DNA of 52,500 bases from Bigelowiella natans CCMP2755 (GCA_000320545.1 ADNK01001953.1:55001-107500), one strand, 5' to 3'. Counted from the first letter of the stretch, positions 25,846 through 38,799 are shown. The notes: a model not told the origin generated them from the sequence alone. Translations and numbers: made by a program.

Positions 25846-27544
25846 ATGGAGGACCCTCGCCCTTTCTTGGCTTTGACCCGCTCGGGATCCCACTCTTCCT
25901 GTCCGCACCGACGCAGTTCCAAGCTTAAAGTGATTGTCACCCTTCTCTTCTTCTTCTTTTGCTGCTGTTGCTGCTTAAACTGCGTCCGCTACCAGCCGCA
26001 GCACGGTGTTCCGCATTCCATTGGGCAACAATATGGGACAGTGCAGGGGAGGGGGCTGAATATCTTCAATGATGAACGTGCTTCTTCGGACATAACAGGA
26101 AGCAGTCGTCGAAGTGGGCTGAGGTGGAGAGGTGAGAGGATGCTTATTTGATGGTGGTTTGGGGCAAAAAGATGACAATCCATTCTCTGCCCTACTCCTG
26201 CTACAGCCGTATCAGGTGCAGCAATGATGGTTTCGATGTTCGGAAAGGGCCTTATCACCCATCGTCCAGCAAAGGCTGACACGGTATACACGATCAAACC
26301 CTTCCTCCTTTCATACCTAACCCATTGATTAATGCCATGGTGGTGACTCAGGAAATCTTATCTGGAGAAATGGTCTTTGAAGATGAAATTGATACTTTGG
26401 CAGTGGAACGATTGAGGCGCCTCTCTCTTGCCAAATCGGCGCGGAAGGTCGCATTGACAAAGCGCACATAGTTAATGAACATACATATGGTGTTTCTTGA
26501 ATCAACATCTGACATGAAAGCTGCTGCATGAATTTGATTATAGATGCAACAAGATGGAGCCTTTAGGTTCACGAACTCATCCGTTGATAAAGTCGTTAAC
26601 CAAACTTCCATGAGGACAATTGATGAGTGGAAGGATATCGGTAATCCTATCACAAAAAGAGGGGAGAGGGGGGGAAGGGGGGTAGCAGACTAATTTCCCC
26701 AAAATTCCGGCAATTCAACCTGATTTTTTTTTTTTTTTTTATTATTTTAATTATAATTCTTATTAACATCATTATTGGGTGAAAGGTACTAGTGATGCAG
26801 TACTTTAGCTTCCTACTTGCGTGTGTCTATATTGTTTGTTCGCACAGCGGAGAAGGCTAACAACCCAGAGGCAATGTATAACCTAGGCTTGTGCTACTAC
26901 TCAGGAGCCGGTATTTGAAATATGAATATGTAAGATTAATGAATATCTTAATAAATATTTTCTTTCAACTATTGAGTGCTCTCTAGCAGCGTGCTATCAC
27001 AGTGTTATTATTCTATCTAATGATGTTATCATCCCCATTGCTGATCTCAACAAACAACATCGTCATCATCACCGTTATCACCATCATCGTTGTCACGAAT
27101 AGGCGTGGCGAAGAACTACGAGACGGCTATTCACTGGTTTACCTTGGCAGCGGAGCAAGGATTTCCTGAGGCAAAACACAATCTTGCCGTATGCTACCAG
27201 TAATACCAACGATGAGAGATTGATAGTGATGCAGCAGCAATGTGCAAGAGGAGGATGGTGTAGTTAGTTACTGTACTGTGCGTATTTTTGTTGGTTGTTT
27301 CACTGCTCCCAAAAGCACCTACGTGATGCCTACCCTCATTGCGCACTCTTCATTGTGTGAGTGCAAGTGCTATCTGTTTGTTCCTCCTCCTCCTCCTCCT
27401 CCTCCTCCTCCTCCTCCTCTCAGATTAGGGAGAGGTGTGATTCGGGACCAGGCGACTGCTAAAGAGTACTATTTGGAAGCTGCGACAGCAAACGTGTCGC
27501 AAGCTATGAACAATCTGGGGATTATGTACAAGAAAGGGGTAGTT

Positions 27545-27575
<31 letters not shown>

Positions 27576-28832
27576 CAGTAGTAGCAGTAGTGTAGGATGA
27601 TGGTTACTTATATCATTATTATCATTTATGTTGTTGTTGTTCTTATGCTTTCTTTGGAACTTGCAGTAGTGGTGGTAGTGCTTTAAACTGAAAATCTCTT
27701 CCTCTCCTCCCCCTCCTTCTCCTCCTCCTAATCCTCCTGGTCTTCAAACCCATCATATTGATACCTAGATTGGGGGCGATCAGAACTATACAGCAGCTTT
27801 TGAATGGTTTTTACGGGCTTCGAACAAGGGCGATTCCGATGCAATGTGTGTGAATCTGAACAACACAAGCAACACACCGCAACCGACTACGACAATAACA
27901 ACGAGGCCATTTTAAATAACGGCTATCATCACAATATTCCGTTTGAATTCTTTATGCAAAATGCTGTCCTCTCTGTCCCCTTCCTTGTCGCTGTGTTTTG
28001 CCGAAGGTATAATGTAGCTACCGCGTATTACTCGGGTAACGGAACGAAGAAGAACGTCAAGGAGGCCATGTTATGGCTTGAAGCTTGTGCTTTGGAGCAC
28101 GGCAGATCAAAGCCTAAAGCGGCATTCATGTTAGGCAATATGTATGCGACAGGCGAGGTGAGAGTGGTAAAGAATGGGGTGAAGAGAGGGAAGGAAGAGG
28201 AGAATAAAAGAACAGGAATCTGTGTAGCTGAAAGTAATACAATATACCTAATGATTAATATTTGTTGGTTCTTATATTGTCTTTGGTTGCTTGAAAAGGT
28301 TTCGAAAGGCGGATCTAGAAAAGAGGATATCAAGGAGTCTTTGCATTGGTTGATTCTTATGCTTTTTACCAACTAGCAGCAAATAGTATTGATGTCGTTG
28401 ATGACATCGATGTGTGATACGTTAATGAAAGTAAAGTGTTTTCGGGAGGAGTAAGGAGGGATATGAAAGATGATGATTATGGTCATTACTAGGTATCGTG
28501 CGTCTGCAGACGAAGGCTATGGACCCTCAGCGCTACAAGTCGGAAAGCTGCTCGCAAGTGAGGAGGAGGAGAGGGTTGCCATGATGCTAAAGAACAACAA
28601 TGTGGAATCATCACCCTCCAATCACTATCAGTATCATAGTAAAAAGAATTTGGAGGTATTGCAGCAGGCGAAGAAGTACCTAAAAATAGCTGCAGAGAAA
28701 GGTTTGGCTGAGGCGTGGACGATTCTTGGATTTTTCCACTACCGTGGAACAGTTACCAATGTTACCAATCCTAAGGAGGCATTTCAGTGCTTTAAAATGG
28801 CGGCAAAGTAATAGTCATTTACTTATACATTC

Positions 28833-28876
<44 letters not shown>

Positions 28877-29539
28877 GTTGATTAGACGTAGATGGTGGTG
28901 GGATCATCCCTACCCATCATGAAAAAAAGAACAACAACAACGACAATAACAATAACAATCCCTCCTCTGTTCAGCATAATGTGGATCTCCGAGCGTCACA
29001 TCGTCGCCATTATTTTCAATCAATTAATCAATCAATCAGTCGTCCTCTAAATACCAGGCTAGGTGATAGTAAAGGATGGGCAATGGCTGCTACGTGTTAT
29101 GAGAACGGTGAAGGCACTGACCAAGATTATGACGCAGCTATCGAATGGCATGAAAAGGCGGCAAGAGTAAGAACAACACGCGTAGTGGCGTTGTGCGGTG
29201 GAGAACAATAACATTCAATGAAGATTGACTCATCATCGATGAGGCTACTGATAAGAGAGGGGCAAGATTCAGATGATAATAATGAAGAAGAAGATAGTGC
29301 TGATTATTTATTATTATGCGACTTTGATCGTTGTCATATAATATTAGGCTGGATGGGCGATATCGATGAATGCTTTAGGGTATTTGTGGTTGTAGTAATA
29401 GTGGTAGTGGTGGTAGTGGTGGTGGTAGTAGTAGAAGAAGAAGAAGAGGAGGAGGAGGAGGAGGAGGAGGAGGAGGAGGGGAAACAGGAGGAGAAGGGAT
29501 AAGTGGAGACTTGTTGCTTAGACTAGACAATTTGTAAGC

Positions 29540-29622
<83 letters not shown>

Positions 29623-30364
29623 CAGGAGCATATATTTCCATGGTAAAAATGGAGATCAAGACCACGAAGAAGCTCTTAATGTCAGAACTTACTTGCACAC
29701 CTATTCAGACCTATAATTGTCAAATCACACGAGGATGACAATAATGGAAAATGGATAATGAGGATGATGATGAATATGCACAACAAGCTGTGTTTGTTCA
29801 TCCTGCGCTATATTCGCATCAATCTGTAAAAGAATCTTGACCCTTCATCTTGTTATAGTGGTACGAGAGAGCGGCGAACCATGGTGACGCAGACGCCCAG
29901 TAAGAGCAACTTCTACGAGCTTTGCTATGATTATTGAGACAAACCCACATTTTTAGTATCATTGTCTTATTCCCACCCATAACATTAAGATCCCTTGCGG
30001 CGACACGTGTTCTCGCCATTTTTGTAGGGTGCAAGTAGCGCTAATGAAGATGTACGGACAAGGGTGTGAAAGCAATCTGATCGAAGCAAGGGAATGGCTC
30101 ATGAAGGTTATAGAAAGAGCTGTTAGAAGTTGTATTTTAGGCGGTAAATAAAGCAGTGATAGTGCTGCGAAAAATTGCTGGTATGGCTGTTATGGCTGTT
30201 ATGGCTGTTGTTGTTGTGGGGAGCAAACTATTATTTGGGATAATGGGGAACAATTAAAACATGTATTAAGTCCAACCATACCTTATCTCTCTCTAATTTA
30301 GGCCCGAAATCAGGGGAGCGACTCAGCTGTGAAAATTCTGCGTAGTGTGTTCAAAACGGAGTGA
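25846..30364 (+). CDS. Membrane-anchored Sel1-like repeat protein
   Basis: Seventeen exons keep phase: 25846-26131, 26207-26283, 26352-26447, 26544-26640, 26848-26910, 27103-27199, 27424-27538, 27769-27845, 28007-28157, 28299-28348, 28493-28807, 29058-29166, 29348-29385, 29626-29680, 29859-29899, 30028-30106 and 30302-30364; 1809 nt, 602 residues. After 28 mostly polar residues comes one membrane span (about 29-47, including FFFF-CCCCC), then a linker, then Sel1-like (TPR-related) repeats from about 185 to the end: PEAMYNLGLCYYSGAG, PEAKHNLAVCYQLGRG, SQAMNNLGIMYKKG, DAMYNVATAYYSGNG, KAAFMLGNMYATGE, AWTILGFFHYRG, WAMAATCYENGEG, SMNALGYL and REWLMK. Sel1 arrays are protein-binding scaffolds. 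SEL1L/Hrd3 of ER-associated degradation is the best known membrane-anchored type, but the anchor there is C-terminal, so orthology is not claimed. Exon 13 is only 38 nt. Confidence 0.85.
28838..28874 (+). repeat. (GA)n microsatellite
   Basis: A GA dinucleotide run inside intron 11 of the Sel1-repeat gene. Confidence 0.95.
29540..29622. repeat. (TA)n(TG)n compound microsatellite
   Basis: TA repeats (about 29544-29578) followed by TG repeats (29589-29620), ending next to the predicted acceptor of exon 14 of the Sel1-repeat gene, so the repeat forms the 3' part of an intron. Confidence 0.95.
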
Positions 30365-31153
30365 TTTATGCTGGTAGCTTACTCAGACTCTATATCATTA
30401 GCATATTGATGTCGAATTCTTTATTAATATTGCATACTGAAGTAATATAAGATTCGTGAACTTCTCGAGAGTGCTTGCTTGAACCATACTGAAGTAATAT
30501 AAGATTCGTGAACTTCTCGAGAGTGCTTGCTTGAACCAGCATCTTCGCTGTACTGCGGCACATAGCAATTGATTAAACACATATACCATGTGGAGCTTCT
30601 AGCGTAATGATCGGAACCTAAGGAATCAGGCCAAATCTAAGGAATCAGGCCGATATGTATATGCGATGGGTCATGCCCTTCATCAGCCACACGTGAGCAG
30701 CGCAATGTGATTCACGTCTACCAGCTAGATGCACGTATTTCATCTCTGCGCCTGAGTAGCATTGGCTACTTACCGTATGTCCACAACGTCATTTAGATGT
30801 GAATATTAGGTCACACGAAAAGTTGTTGCTCGAAATGCGTACGCGCAGCTAGCACGGGCCAAAAACTACATACATGGATCAAATACCGCTGCATTTGCAT
30901 GAATGTGTTCATGTGCAAAGCACACAACGTAGCTGCATTAAATATTTACATTTAATTGTAGCCACTTTGCTTGGAGCACATGCATAGTCTCATCATGACT
31001 AGAAATGTTTCTCGGAATCGGAGCATTTGCTGATCACATGAAATAACGCAATCTTCCGTTCAGAGCGAAGGATGCACGTCGATTTTATCAGTCTCTTAGA
31101 GTTACATGAGGGCGAAAAGTAGGATCCGCGATTGAGAACATACAGAGCATTGT
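30365..31153. other. Convergent intergenic region
   Basis: This lies between the ends of the Sel1 gene and a convergent hypothetical gene. It holds a perfect 52-bp tandem duplication and a short direct repeat of GGAATCAGGCC (near 30624 and 30641). From about 30660 to 31100 there is ACGTAGCTGCAT-like dispersed-repeat sequence. No gene was found. Confidence 0.65.
30433..30536. repeat. Perfect 52-bp tandem duplication
   Basis: Bases 30433-30484 and 30485-30536 are identical by eye. Each unit starts CATACTGAAG and ends GCTTGCTTGAAC. Exact identity suggests a very recent duplication, or an assembly artefact. Confidence 0.95.
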
Positions 31154-32068
31154 CTAGATGAGAATTTCCTTCTTTCTTCCTCGTATATTTCGAAGATCTT
31201 CATCATAAGAATAGTAACAACGGTACCTCCTCTTCATCATTTCCTCCTCTCTTATTCCAGAGTTTGTTTCGAAGAGAAGGCCGCCAAAGCTCGATTTGCC
31301 GAAAGAAATATTTGATTTAGTTAAATTTGTCTCGTTGAGCTGAAATGCCTGCAGTTCCTTGTCTGTTTCTTCAGGAATAACTTCAAGAAGTCGGGACCAT
31401 GAGCTGGATCTTTTAAAGGTAGTAATTGTTGATTGGCAACGATTGTTGCCTTTGTTGCTTACTGACATACTTGGTGTAGCTGTGTTATTGTCTTCCTGGG
31501 AGAAGAAGTCTATAAATTTTGCCTGTTTTTTTCCCTTTTCTTTAGCAGTGGAACTTGAGAGTAGAAGCTGTGAAAACGGGCAGTTGTAACTTTTACCATT
31601 CTTCTCCTTTTTAACTTTCTTTTTCTTAGAATGTATCTTTTTTAGCTTGGCTGTTAGAGAAGAGTCGCTGAAACGTGCAGGACAAGAGGTCTCGGTAAAT
31701 GACGGTGAACAAAAATCCAGTAAAACTGTGCGCTTCTTCGGATTTTGTCCTCTCTTCTGTTTACATGTCTTTCCTTTAGTTGCTGATGATATGTTGTTGA
31801 TGCTCGATAAGGAGGACCTGGGGGTAGAATTAGCCCGAGTTGAGCTGGGTGTGTTATTCGATCTATTAGGATCGTTCTCGTCGGAGCCCGTATCCGTCAT
31901 GCATTGAAACCACCCCATACGCAGAGCGTCCAAGCTAGATATCACTATGGATATACATTTTGTGAGCAAATCTTTGGCATCAATGGAATCTAATCGTACA
32001 CTATCATCAGCTACTGTTGTTAAGTTTTGGTTTCCTCTCCCTCCTCCTCCGCCTTGACTACTACTCAT
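31154..32068 (-). CDS. Hypothetical Ser/Lys-rich basic protein
   Basis: I do not recognise this protein. A 915-nt uninterrupted minus-strand frame encodes 304 residues from the ATG at 32068. The frame stays open further upstream, but that part has the look of a 3' intron end (a pyrimidine-rich run, then two CAG/CCAG acceptors just before the ATG), so I start at 32068; an upstream exon is possible. It has a Gly-rich start, a short hydrophobic helix (LLTKCISIVISSLDAL), Ser/Thr/Asn-rich low complexity, and a strongly basic block (KKIHSKKKKVKKEK) suggesting nuclear entry. QAKFIDFF (31502-31525) resembles a PCNA-binding PIP box, and QSTITTFK is a weaker variant. Both could be chance. The gene converges on the Sel1-repeat gene. 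Confidence 0.6.
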   Translation of the reverse strand: MSSSQGGGGGRGNQNLTTVADDSVRLDSIDAKDLLTKCISIVISSLDALRMGWFQCMTDTGSDENDPNRSNNTPSSTRANSTPRSSLSSINNISSATKGKTCKQKRGQNPKKRTVLLDFCSPSFTETSCPARFSDSSLTAKLKKIHSKKKKVKKEKNGKSYNCPFSQLLLSSSTAKEKGKKQAKFIDFFSQEDNNTATPSMSVSNKGNNRCQSTITTFKRSSSWSRLLEVIPEETDKELQAFQLNETNLTKSNISFGKSSFGGLLFETNSGIREEEMMKRRYRCYYSYDEDLRNIRGRKKEILI

Positions 32069-32938
32069 GGCAACAAGTCTGGGGATTTGCTGTGAGGGAT
32101 CAAGCAGAAGCAAAAGAAGTCGTAAAAGAAAAGCACAAGCGGCAAAAAAAAAAGAAAGTAGCAAGGCAATAAATAACGATGCGACATCGTATGAAAAAAG
32201 TCGCAAGGACTCAATCGCCTGGCTCAATGAGAAATCCTGGAAATGTGCGAGTTCCTACTTGTAGATCAGAACACGCATGTGATGATGGCACAACGGGCAA
32301 CACAACGGGCAACACACCATCACAGTCGAGTCGCACAATATGCTTCCAAAAAAAATAAAGTAATCCCGTTATTCTTTCAAAATCGGTGTTTCCACCTGAT
32401 CTCAGGGAACTCCGGGAAGTCTCTGCGACAGCGATTGATTTAACGAGATGCGACATGGAAAATTCGGTGTAAAACTGGAAAAAAGGCGAATATCCAGATT
32501 ACAAGCGCTATCATTCCGCCACCCTCGCACTCGAGGTCATCATGTTGTTTTTGGACGACCACGTTCGTTTCATCCTGATGTGAGAGTGGGGCTGCTATTA
32601 AGGGAGCGATATCTATGATGAACACCAAAATATCTGTCAATCCACTGAAAAAGAATGACGACGAACAACTAATCTTCTCTCTGACGATCAACTCGCTGAA
32701 AGCGCATGCCCCACACTGTACATCACATGGAGTTTAAGTGGAATAACAGTGTATTGAAAAGCATATACATTAGTGATATAAAATACGTACCTGGTTTTAT
32801 GATATTAGGATTCTTGGTGGGCATGCTTGAATCAGTTTAAGGTAGTTGATCATTCATGATCCCGTAAGAAAGCATTAGCATGCTAGCAAAGCAACACTCA
32901 GGCATCAGCTACTTCGCTGTTGGTGCCTATTTTCAACT

Positions 32939-33507
32939 TTGCAAAAACAAATCAAGGATAATCATACGATTCTCTATCTAGAGCGTCGTTTCCATGCCTT
33001 GGTATATCATCATCATCATCATCATTACATTATACTAAAAGAAGCTGCATTCTATATCAACACTGCCCGCTCTTTCCATGGGTTGGAGTTTTCATGCGGA
33101 TGCTATAAGAAAGATCCACTGATAACATTATACCGCTTATGTGATCTCTCGGAAGTTGAGCAGTTATACTGCTGGGCAGCTGGGTGTGCTTTGTGAGTAT
33201 TTCTTCCTGCGGGGTTTTCCTGCTTGTCGAAACTCCTCAGCACCCCAATGCTGAAAGATCATGGATGATGTGTCAGATAAAACCAAAGTTTTCTTTTTTT
33301 TTATTTCAATGAACACGCATAATGCAAACATGCTTATGTATCTCTATCGAGAGGAGAGTGAGTTACATGTGCAACGATGCGTGCCTACTACCCGAGAGCA
33401 TGCCAGCAGTTTCGGCTATCACGCATGATCGCTTTCTCCGTGCAAACATGGGTTTAATTCCGAAACAAGAAAGACAGATTCGTTTTCCATCCTTTTCGCC
33501 CCGGTAG
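32939..33507 (+). CDS. Possible exons of an unrecognised gene
   Basis: Three pieces look protein-like: one ending at 33001 (donor GTATAT), 33042-33192 (good donor GTGAGT; contains a GLEFSCGCYKKDPL stretch), and about 33356-33507, which ends at a TAG. The product is not recognised. The phase between the first two pieces does not match, and the surroundings carry dispersed-repeat words, so this may be a relic, a repeat-derived gene or chance. Confidence 0.25.
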
Positions 33508-34617
33508 TGAGCAAAAAGGCCACATACGATATACATCTTTAATAGGTGGAGTATGCGCCGGTGGATTCTCTGGAACGTCTTTTTCAGCGACAATGAAAAA
33601 TACTGAAACATGAGATCAGCTGCTGTTTGCTGAAGAAACGAAAATGAATTTCGGACTTACCCGTGAGAATTTATTAAAGTTAATGAAAAACATTGAAAAT
33701 TGATTTCCGAAGTAACATGTATACAAAAAATCTGATGAATCTGTTGCGCCCATGTTCAGATATAAGTGACAATGTGTGAAAAACTTGCTGCCATAGCGCG
33801 ACAACACTTGCCATGTATGTCTAGATTTGTGTTTACATTTCTAGATGTACATGTATGAACATATCTAGATGTGTATGTGTATATATATGTATGTGTGTAT
33901 GTGCGCACGATGCACACATGTAGTCCACAGTGGATGTGTCAAGTCATTGTGTCATTGTCTAAACAAGTACGTATGCACTCATGATGAGCACATCTAGACA
34001 TGCTAGCATGTCTAGCTGCCATGAGCAGGCTAGCAGGCAGTTGCACGTACAGCTAGATATAGTATAGCCGTACGTGCGTCGACAAAACCTTGCACATGCA
34101 TGCACATTGGTGCTCATCAATCATTGCCATGAAGCTGGGGGTGTATGCATGGGTGCATGTTTTGTTCATACACACGTGTGAGATGAGCGCGCAAACATAC
34201 AACATGATAGCCATGCATGCGGAAGCATGCATCAAACACATCACAGCGGAGACAAACAGATGACACATATCTATCAGCGCTGCAGCCGCTGCCTTGTACA
34301 GCTGTGCACATCAGGATCGATGACGTTCCATTGAAAAGATTTAATAAATTCATTGCATCCATCTCATGTGAGCGCGTGCACTGTGCGTTGTTGTAACTAC
34401 TAGTGCGATGCATGCAAAATGCAAAGACATGTCGACCGCACGTACAAGAGTAATGCCTGTACGACAAGCGTACGTGACGCATGCATAATGTCTAAATGTG
34501 GCCTGATCTAGTGATGACGAATTAACATGTTCATTCGCATCGATACCGATCAATGTGTGCAAGTAGTGTAGGTTAGGAACTTGATTTGACATGATAATAT
34601 GTTGTCATTACGCCAGG

Positions 34618-34621
<4 letters not shown>

Positions 34622-34658
<37 letters not shown>
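34622..34658. repeat. (TA)n microsatellite
   Basis: An uninterrupted TA run in intergenic sequence. Confidence 0.95.
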
Positions 34659-34662
<4 letters not shown>

Positions 34663-35648
34663 TAAAATATATATGCAGGCATTTACACTACACGCTATGT
34701 CAACTGAAGATTATGCACAGGGTTACACTTGTGTGTGCCTTTGAAACCATCAGTTTTGGCGTCATCGTGCTTCTTTTGAATGAGGCTGAGCGCTCTTAGA
34801 TCCAACTCTTATCCTGTTTAGTAATAGTAGAGTAGTAGTAGTAGTAGTAGTAGTATATAATAATGAGATAGAATACATGATATATAGTTGCAAGTCGGTT
34901 AAGAAGCAATGTTGTACTTTTGATGTGATTGCGGCGGGAAGTAAGGGATCAGTTGTTGCAAGTTGTGTGATCGACTCGAGAAATACCGTTTCCGTTTGTG
35001 CTTCACTGGTGTTCTCCCACGCACCAAATTAGACGCATCGTTATGGAGTTTGTTTTGGTCCTGTGTTTCCTTCTTAATCTCGTCCTCAAACTGATGACGA
35101 TAGCAACCAGCATGGCATGGTCAATAGTATATTATCTTAAATGTTGAAGTCACCGACATTTGTTCCTTGTTATTTCTATCTAATACTTACGCACTGCATC
35201 TTACCAACTAGTATTTGTTTATTTTCTCTAGTGTTGTTGTATACCTGTTCTTGTGCTTCATTTTGCATTTCTAGATCTTTGGCCTTTGATAAATGAATGA
35301 TCGTTTGCTTTACCGTATATTGTTATTGTTTTTCACGTATTGTGTGTGTAGGTAGTTTAACTCGGTCAAACTGGCGTGTCTTCCTCCTCCTCCTCCTCCT
35401 CGCATCATATTGTGTTGTCGAATGAATACATGCATGCATGCATCTATCCACCAAAATATACTACTCAAGCATATGTGTGGTAGTAGCTTACATCACGGAA
35501 AGACTTAAGTCGACTCTCCACTTTCAGCGGATTCTGTGCACATACATATATGAGTACATAAACGATGATGAAGAAGAAGAAGAGGAGGAGGAGACTATAC
35601 TACTGGACGACGACAAATGGGTGCTGCTGATGAAATGAATATTATATA

Positions 35649-35689
<41 letters not shown>

Positions 35690-35722
35690 GCATGCCAGCA
35701 CACATCTGCAAGCACATGCAGA

Positions 35723-36244
35723 CTATAAACCGACCTCTATCACATCAGCAGGAACCAGGACCTTATCACCATGCTTCTTTATCTGCTTGATGATTGATGA
35801 TTAATGGGTGATAAATTTTGTGATGAGAAGAGAGATACTCAGTAAATTAGCAATTTAAAATAATATTCTCCACATTATTTGCACCGTCGTAGGAATGATG
35901 AGATTCTCACGTAAGAATAGGAAGAAGAAGCATAGTCAACAAACAGCAGCAGCAGGAGCAATAACAACAACAACCTGTTCTTTGATCCAATCGTCGAGCT
36001 CTTCCCTCACATGGCCCTTTTTCTTGCGAAGATAACAACAAACACCATAGAATAGGTCAGAGAGAAGTGAGATTATGGTAAAGAGAGAATAATAAATTTT
36101 AAGTAATAATAATAAATAAGGAGGGGGAGGAGGAAGAGAAATGTAGCACATACGAAAGATGATGATGATTACCAAAACGCCATCAGGCAAGTCTTCACGA
36201 CGCATCCAATCAAAGTCAGAATCGACCCCGTATGGCTATTATCG

Positions 36245-36279
<35 letters not shown>

Positions 36280-37733
36280 GTTATGGTGATAATAATCATG
36301 GTGATTCCAATCATGATTATGTGTTGTGTTGTGCATTTTGTATAATTAATATGGCTTGCAACGGTTAAAGGAGAAGTAGGAGCAGGTCATAGACGGCATC
36401 CATTTACATGTAGTAGTAGACAATAGCGATCATGTTAACCATACGCTGTTATCACTGATATGCCCTTTTGCTATATCCACAAAACAAGAAGGCTGCTATT
36501 ATCCATAGTCTCGATTTAGTGACAATATTACGTACAATGTCTTCTCCTGGCGTGAGGAGATCGGATGGGATGTTTGAGGGCATTTCGTCACAAATGAGAG
36601 ACTAATGATGATTATGATTATGATGATTATGATGATGATGATTATGATGATGATGATGATGATGATGATGATAAGAAACAGCATTCCAGTTGAGAACCAT
36701 AAATTCTTGTAATATCTCCAATTGTCTACGAATAAATACAACCTTCACTAGTTCCAATACTGCTTGCCGTTACAACCATTACTACAACAACAACTACTAC
36801 TACTACTACTACTACTACTGCTACTACTACTGCTACTACTATTCTACCCCCGTTGAAATGTCCGTCTCAAACTGCGAGAAGAAGAAGAAGAAGAAGGAGG
36901 AGGAGGAAGAAAACAACAACCATGAGGAGGAGGAGGAGGAGGAGGAGGAGGAGGAGGATATGTGAAACAAGTTGTTCAAAATATGATGCCTTAGCAAGAT
37001 CCGCGAATAAATATTCGTACTACTGCTCAAATTGCAGAAACGTCCGGTTATCATATCACATTTATGAATAATAAAATATAATATATATATATATATATAT
37101 ATATTGATTCTTCGTTATTATTTCTTCACCTTCACATCCACAAATGGCGGCGATTTTTCTCTTTCTTCTTTGCTATCGTTATTATTATTGTTATTGTTGT
37201 TGTTGTTGTTGTTATGTCCTCCGCCACCGGCAACAATATCCTCTGGGTTTCGAGGAGGAGGAAGTTTTACTACATAGAACCACAAAAGTCACTTAGTATG
37301 GACGAAGAGAAGAAGTTGGATTTGCATCATCTATCTCAAACACATGCATCACACACACACACACACACATTCACGGTAACTTCACATCCTCCTCGTTATT
37401 CTCATCCTCTAGCTCTTCATGTTATCATCATCACCACCACAATCATCCATCATATATCCATCTTTCTCATTTTCACATAACCTATGGTTGCCTTCTTTTT
37501 ATTATCACGATCATCATAATCATGCTTATCATCATCGTCATCATCATCATGATCATCATGATCATCGTCATCACCCACCAAGAGTCATGTTCTTCCCTTC
37601 AACTTCCGCAATCAAATTCTGTAAACGATAATAATAAGATAGCTTATAACAACAACACAAAGGGTATCTCTACGATGTACGCTATCTTTGACTGACGTGG
37701 AGTCGTCTCTCTCTCTCTCTCCCTCTCTCTCTC

Positions 37734-37768
<35 letters not shown>

Positions 37769-38086
37769 AATATACTAATATTAAACGGCATCATGTTGTA
37801 TGCACTATTCATATCGTCGATTGAGTGACACTTAGAGCTTATTGTAGTAGTAGTAATACCTCTGGCTTTATCTTGAGGACATAAAACAGCAGCTTAACTG
37901 GATAGCGACCCTCACTGTACTCACCCCAGATTTCACCTGCGGCGGTTATTTATATTTTTATTAGACTTGGTAATTGATTGCACTAATGTGGTGAAACATG
38001 ATGATGATGATAATAATGCCCGGCTGAATAATTTATCTAATCACACACACACACACACACACACACACCAAAACAGAAAATGGAGG

Positions 38087-38121
<35 letters not shown>

Positions 38122-38486
38122 AGAGAAAGATAAACAGCTTATCCCACGCACTTCTTGATGTAGTACCTTGATTTTTATTGAATTCTGGGTACTTTTGTAG
38201 GTTGTGGATTGTGACTTTTGTACCAACAGGAACCTGTGTGCGTAAATAGCAGCAGCAGTAGTAATAGTAGTAGTAGAAAGGGATATCATTGAAGGACAAA
38301 AGATAACAAAGGAGTCGTAGTAATAGTAGTAGTATAATCGGATGTTTACAGATCTTTATCAGTATGCGACTACAAGGAGTACAAGCTGATGCTGCTTAAA
38401 GCTAGTCACACTACTACAATATGTGAGGAGTGGTGAAAGAATACAGAAGATATACTGGGGATAGAAAGGTATTTCAATCATCGCTT

Positions 38487-38518
<32 letters not shown>

Positions 38519-38763
38519 TATCATTATGACATCAAAATATCATCTTGAACGAGAACTCAAGATCACCTGAATAACGTCCTCATCATTATACGTGGTACTA
38601 TTTGGTGTCCTTTTATTTGTCTGATTGGCTGCTGATGTCGCATGTTTATCAAGAACAACACTGCTGCTGCTGCTGCCTTGTATAGTATGGCTGTTAGAGG
38701 ATTCCATTGCCATCTTGCTGTCCTTCTTCTTTTGGGGTGCTTGTCTGCTAAATTTGGCCCCAC

Positions 38764-38799
<36 letters not shown>

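Larger units (their letters stand above)
32069..35722. other. Long intergenic region with repeats
   Basis: No firm gene. The minus strand at about 32250-32700 has open frames with a hydrophobic stretch that may be upstream exons of the neighbouring hypothetical gene, but I could not join them. About 33800-34600 is a GCATGC/TGCATGC/GCTAGC-rich dispersed-repeat island. Microsatellites include (TA)n at about 34622-34658, (AGT)n near 34830-34855 and (CTC)n near 35381. One possible plus-strand exon set is listed separately. Confidence 0.55.

Noticed and set aside
36600-36960. Regularly spaced repeats considered as a CRISPR-like array
   Set aside because: They are plain ATG/ATT, ACT and GAG triplet runs without unique spacers, and the genome is eukaryotic.
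35723-37573. Treating the last eight exons of the Tudor-like gene as a separate gene
   Set aside because: No starting ATG exon with the right phase was found below 37571, whereas a GTGGGT donor joins the upstream exon to 37269 in phase. It is kept as an alternative in the findings.
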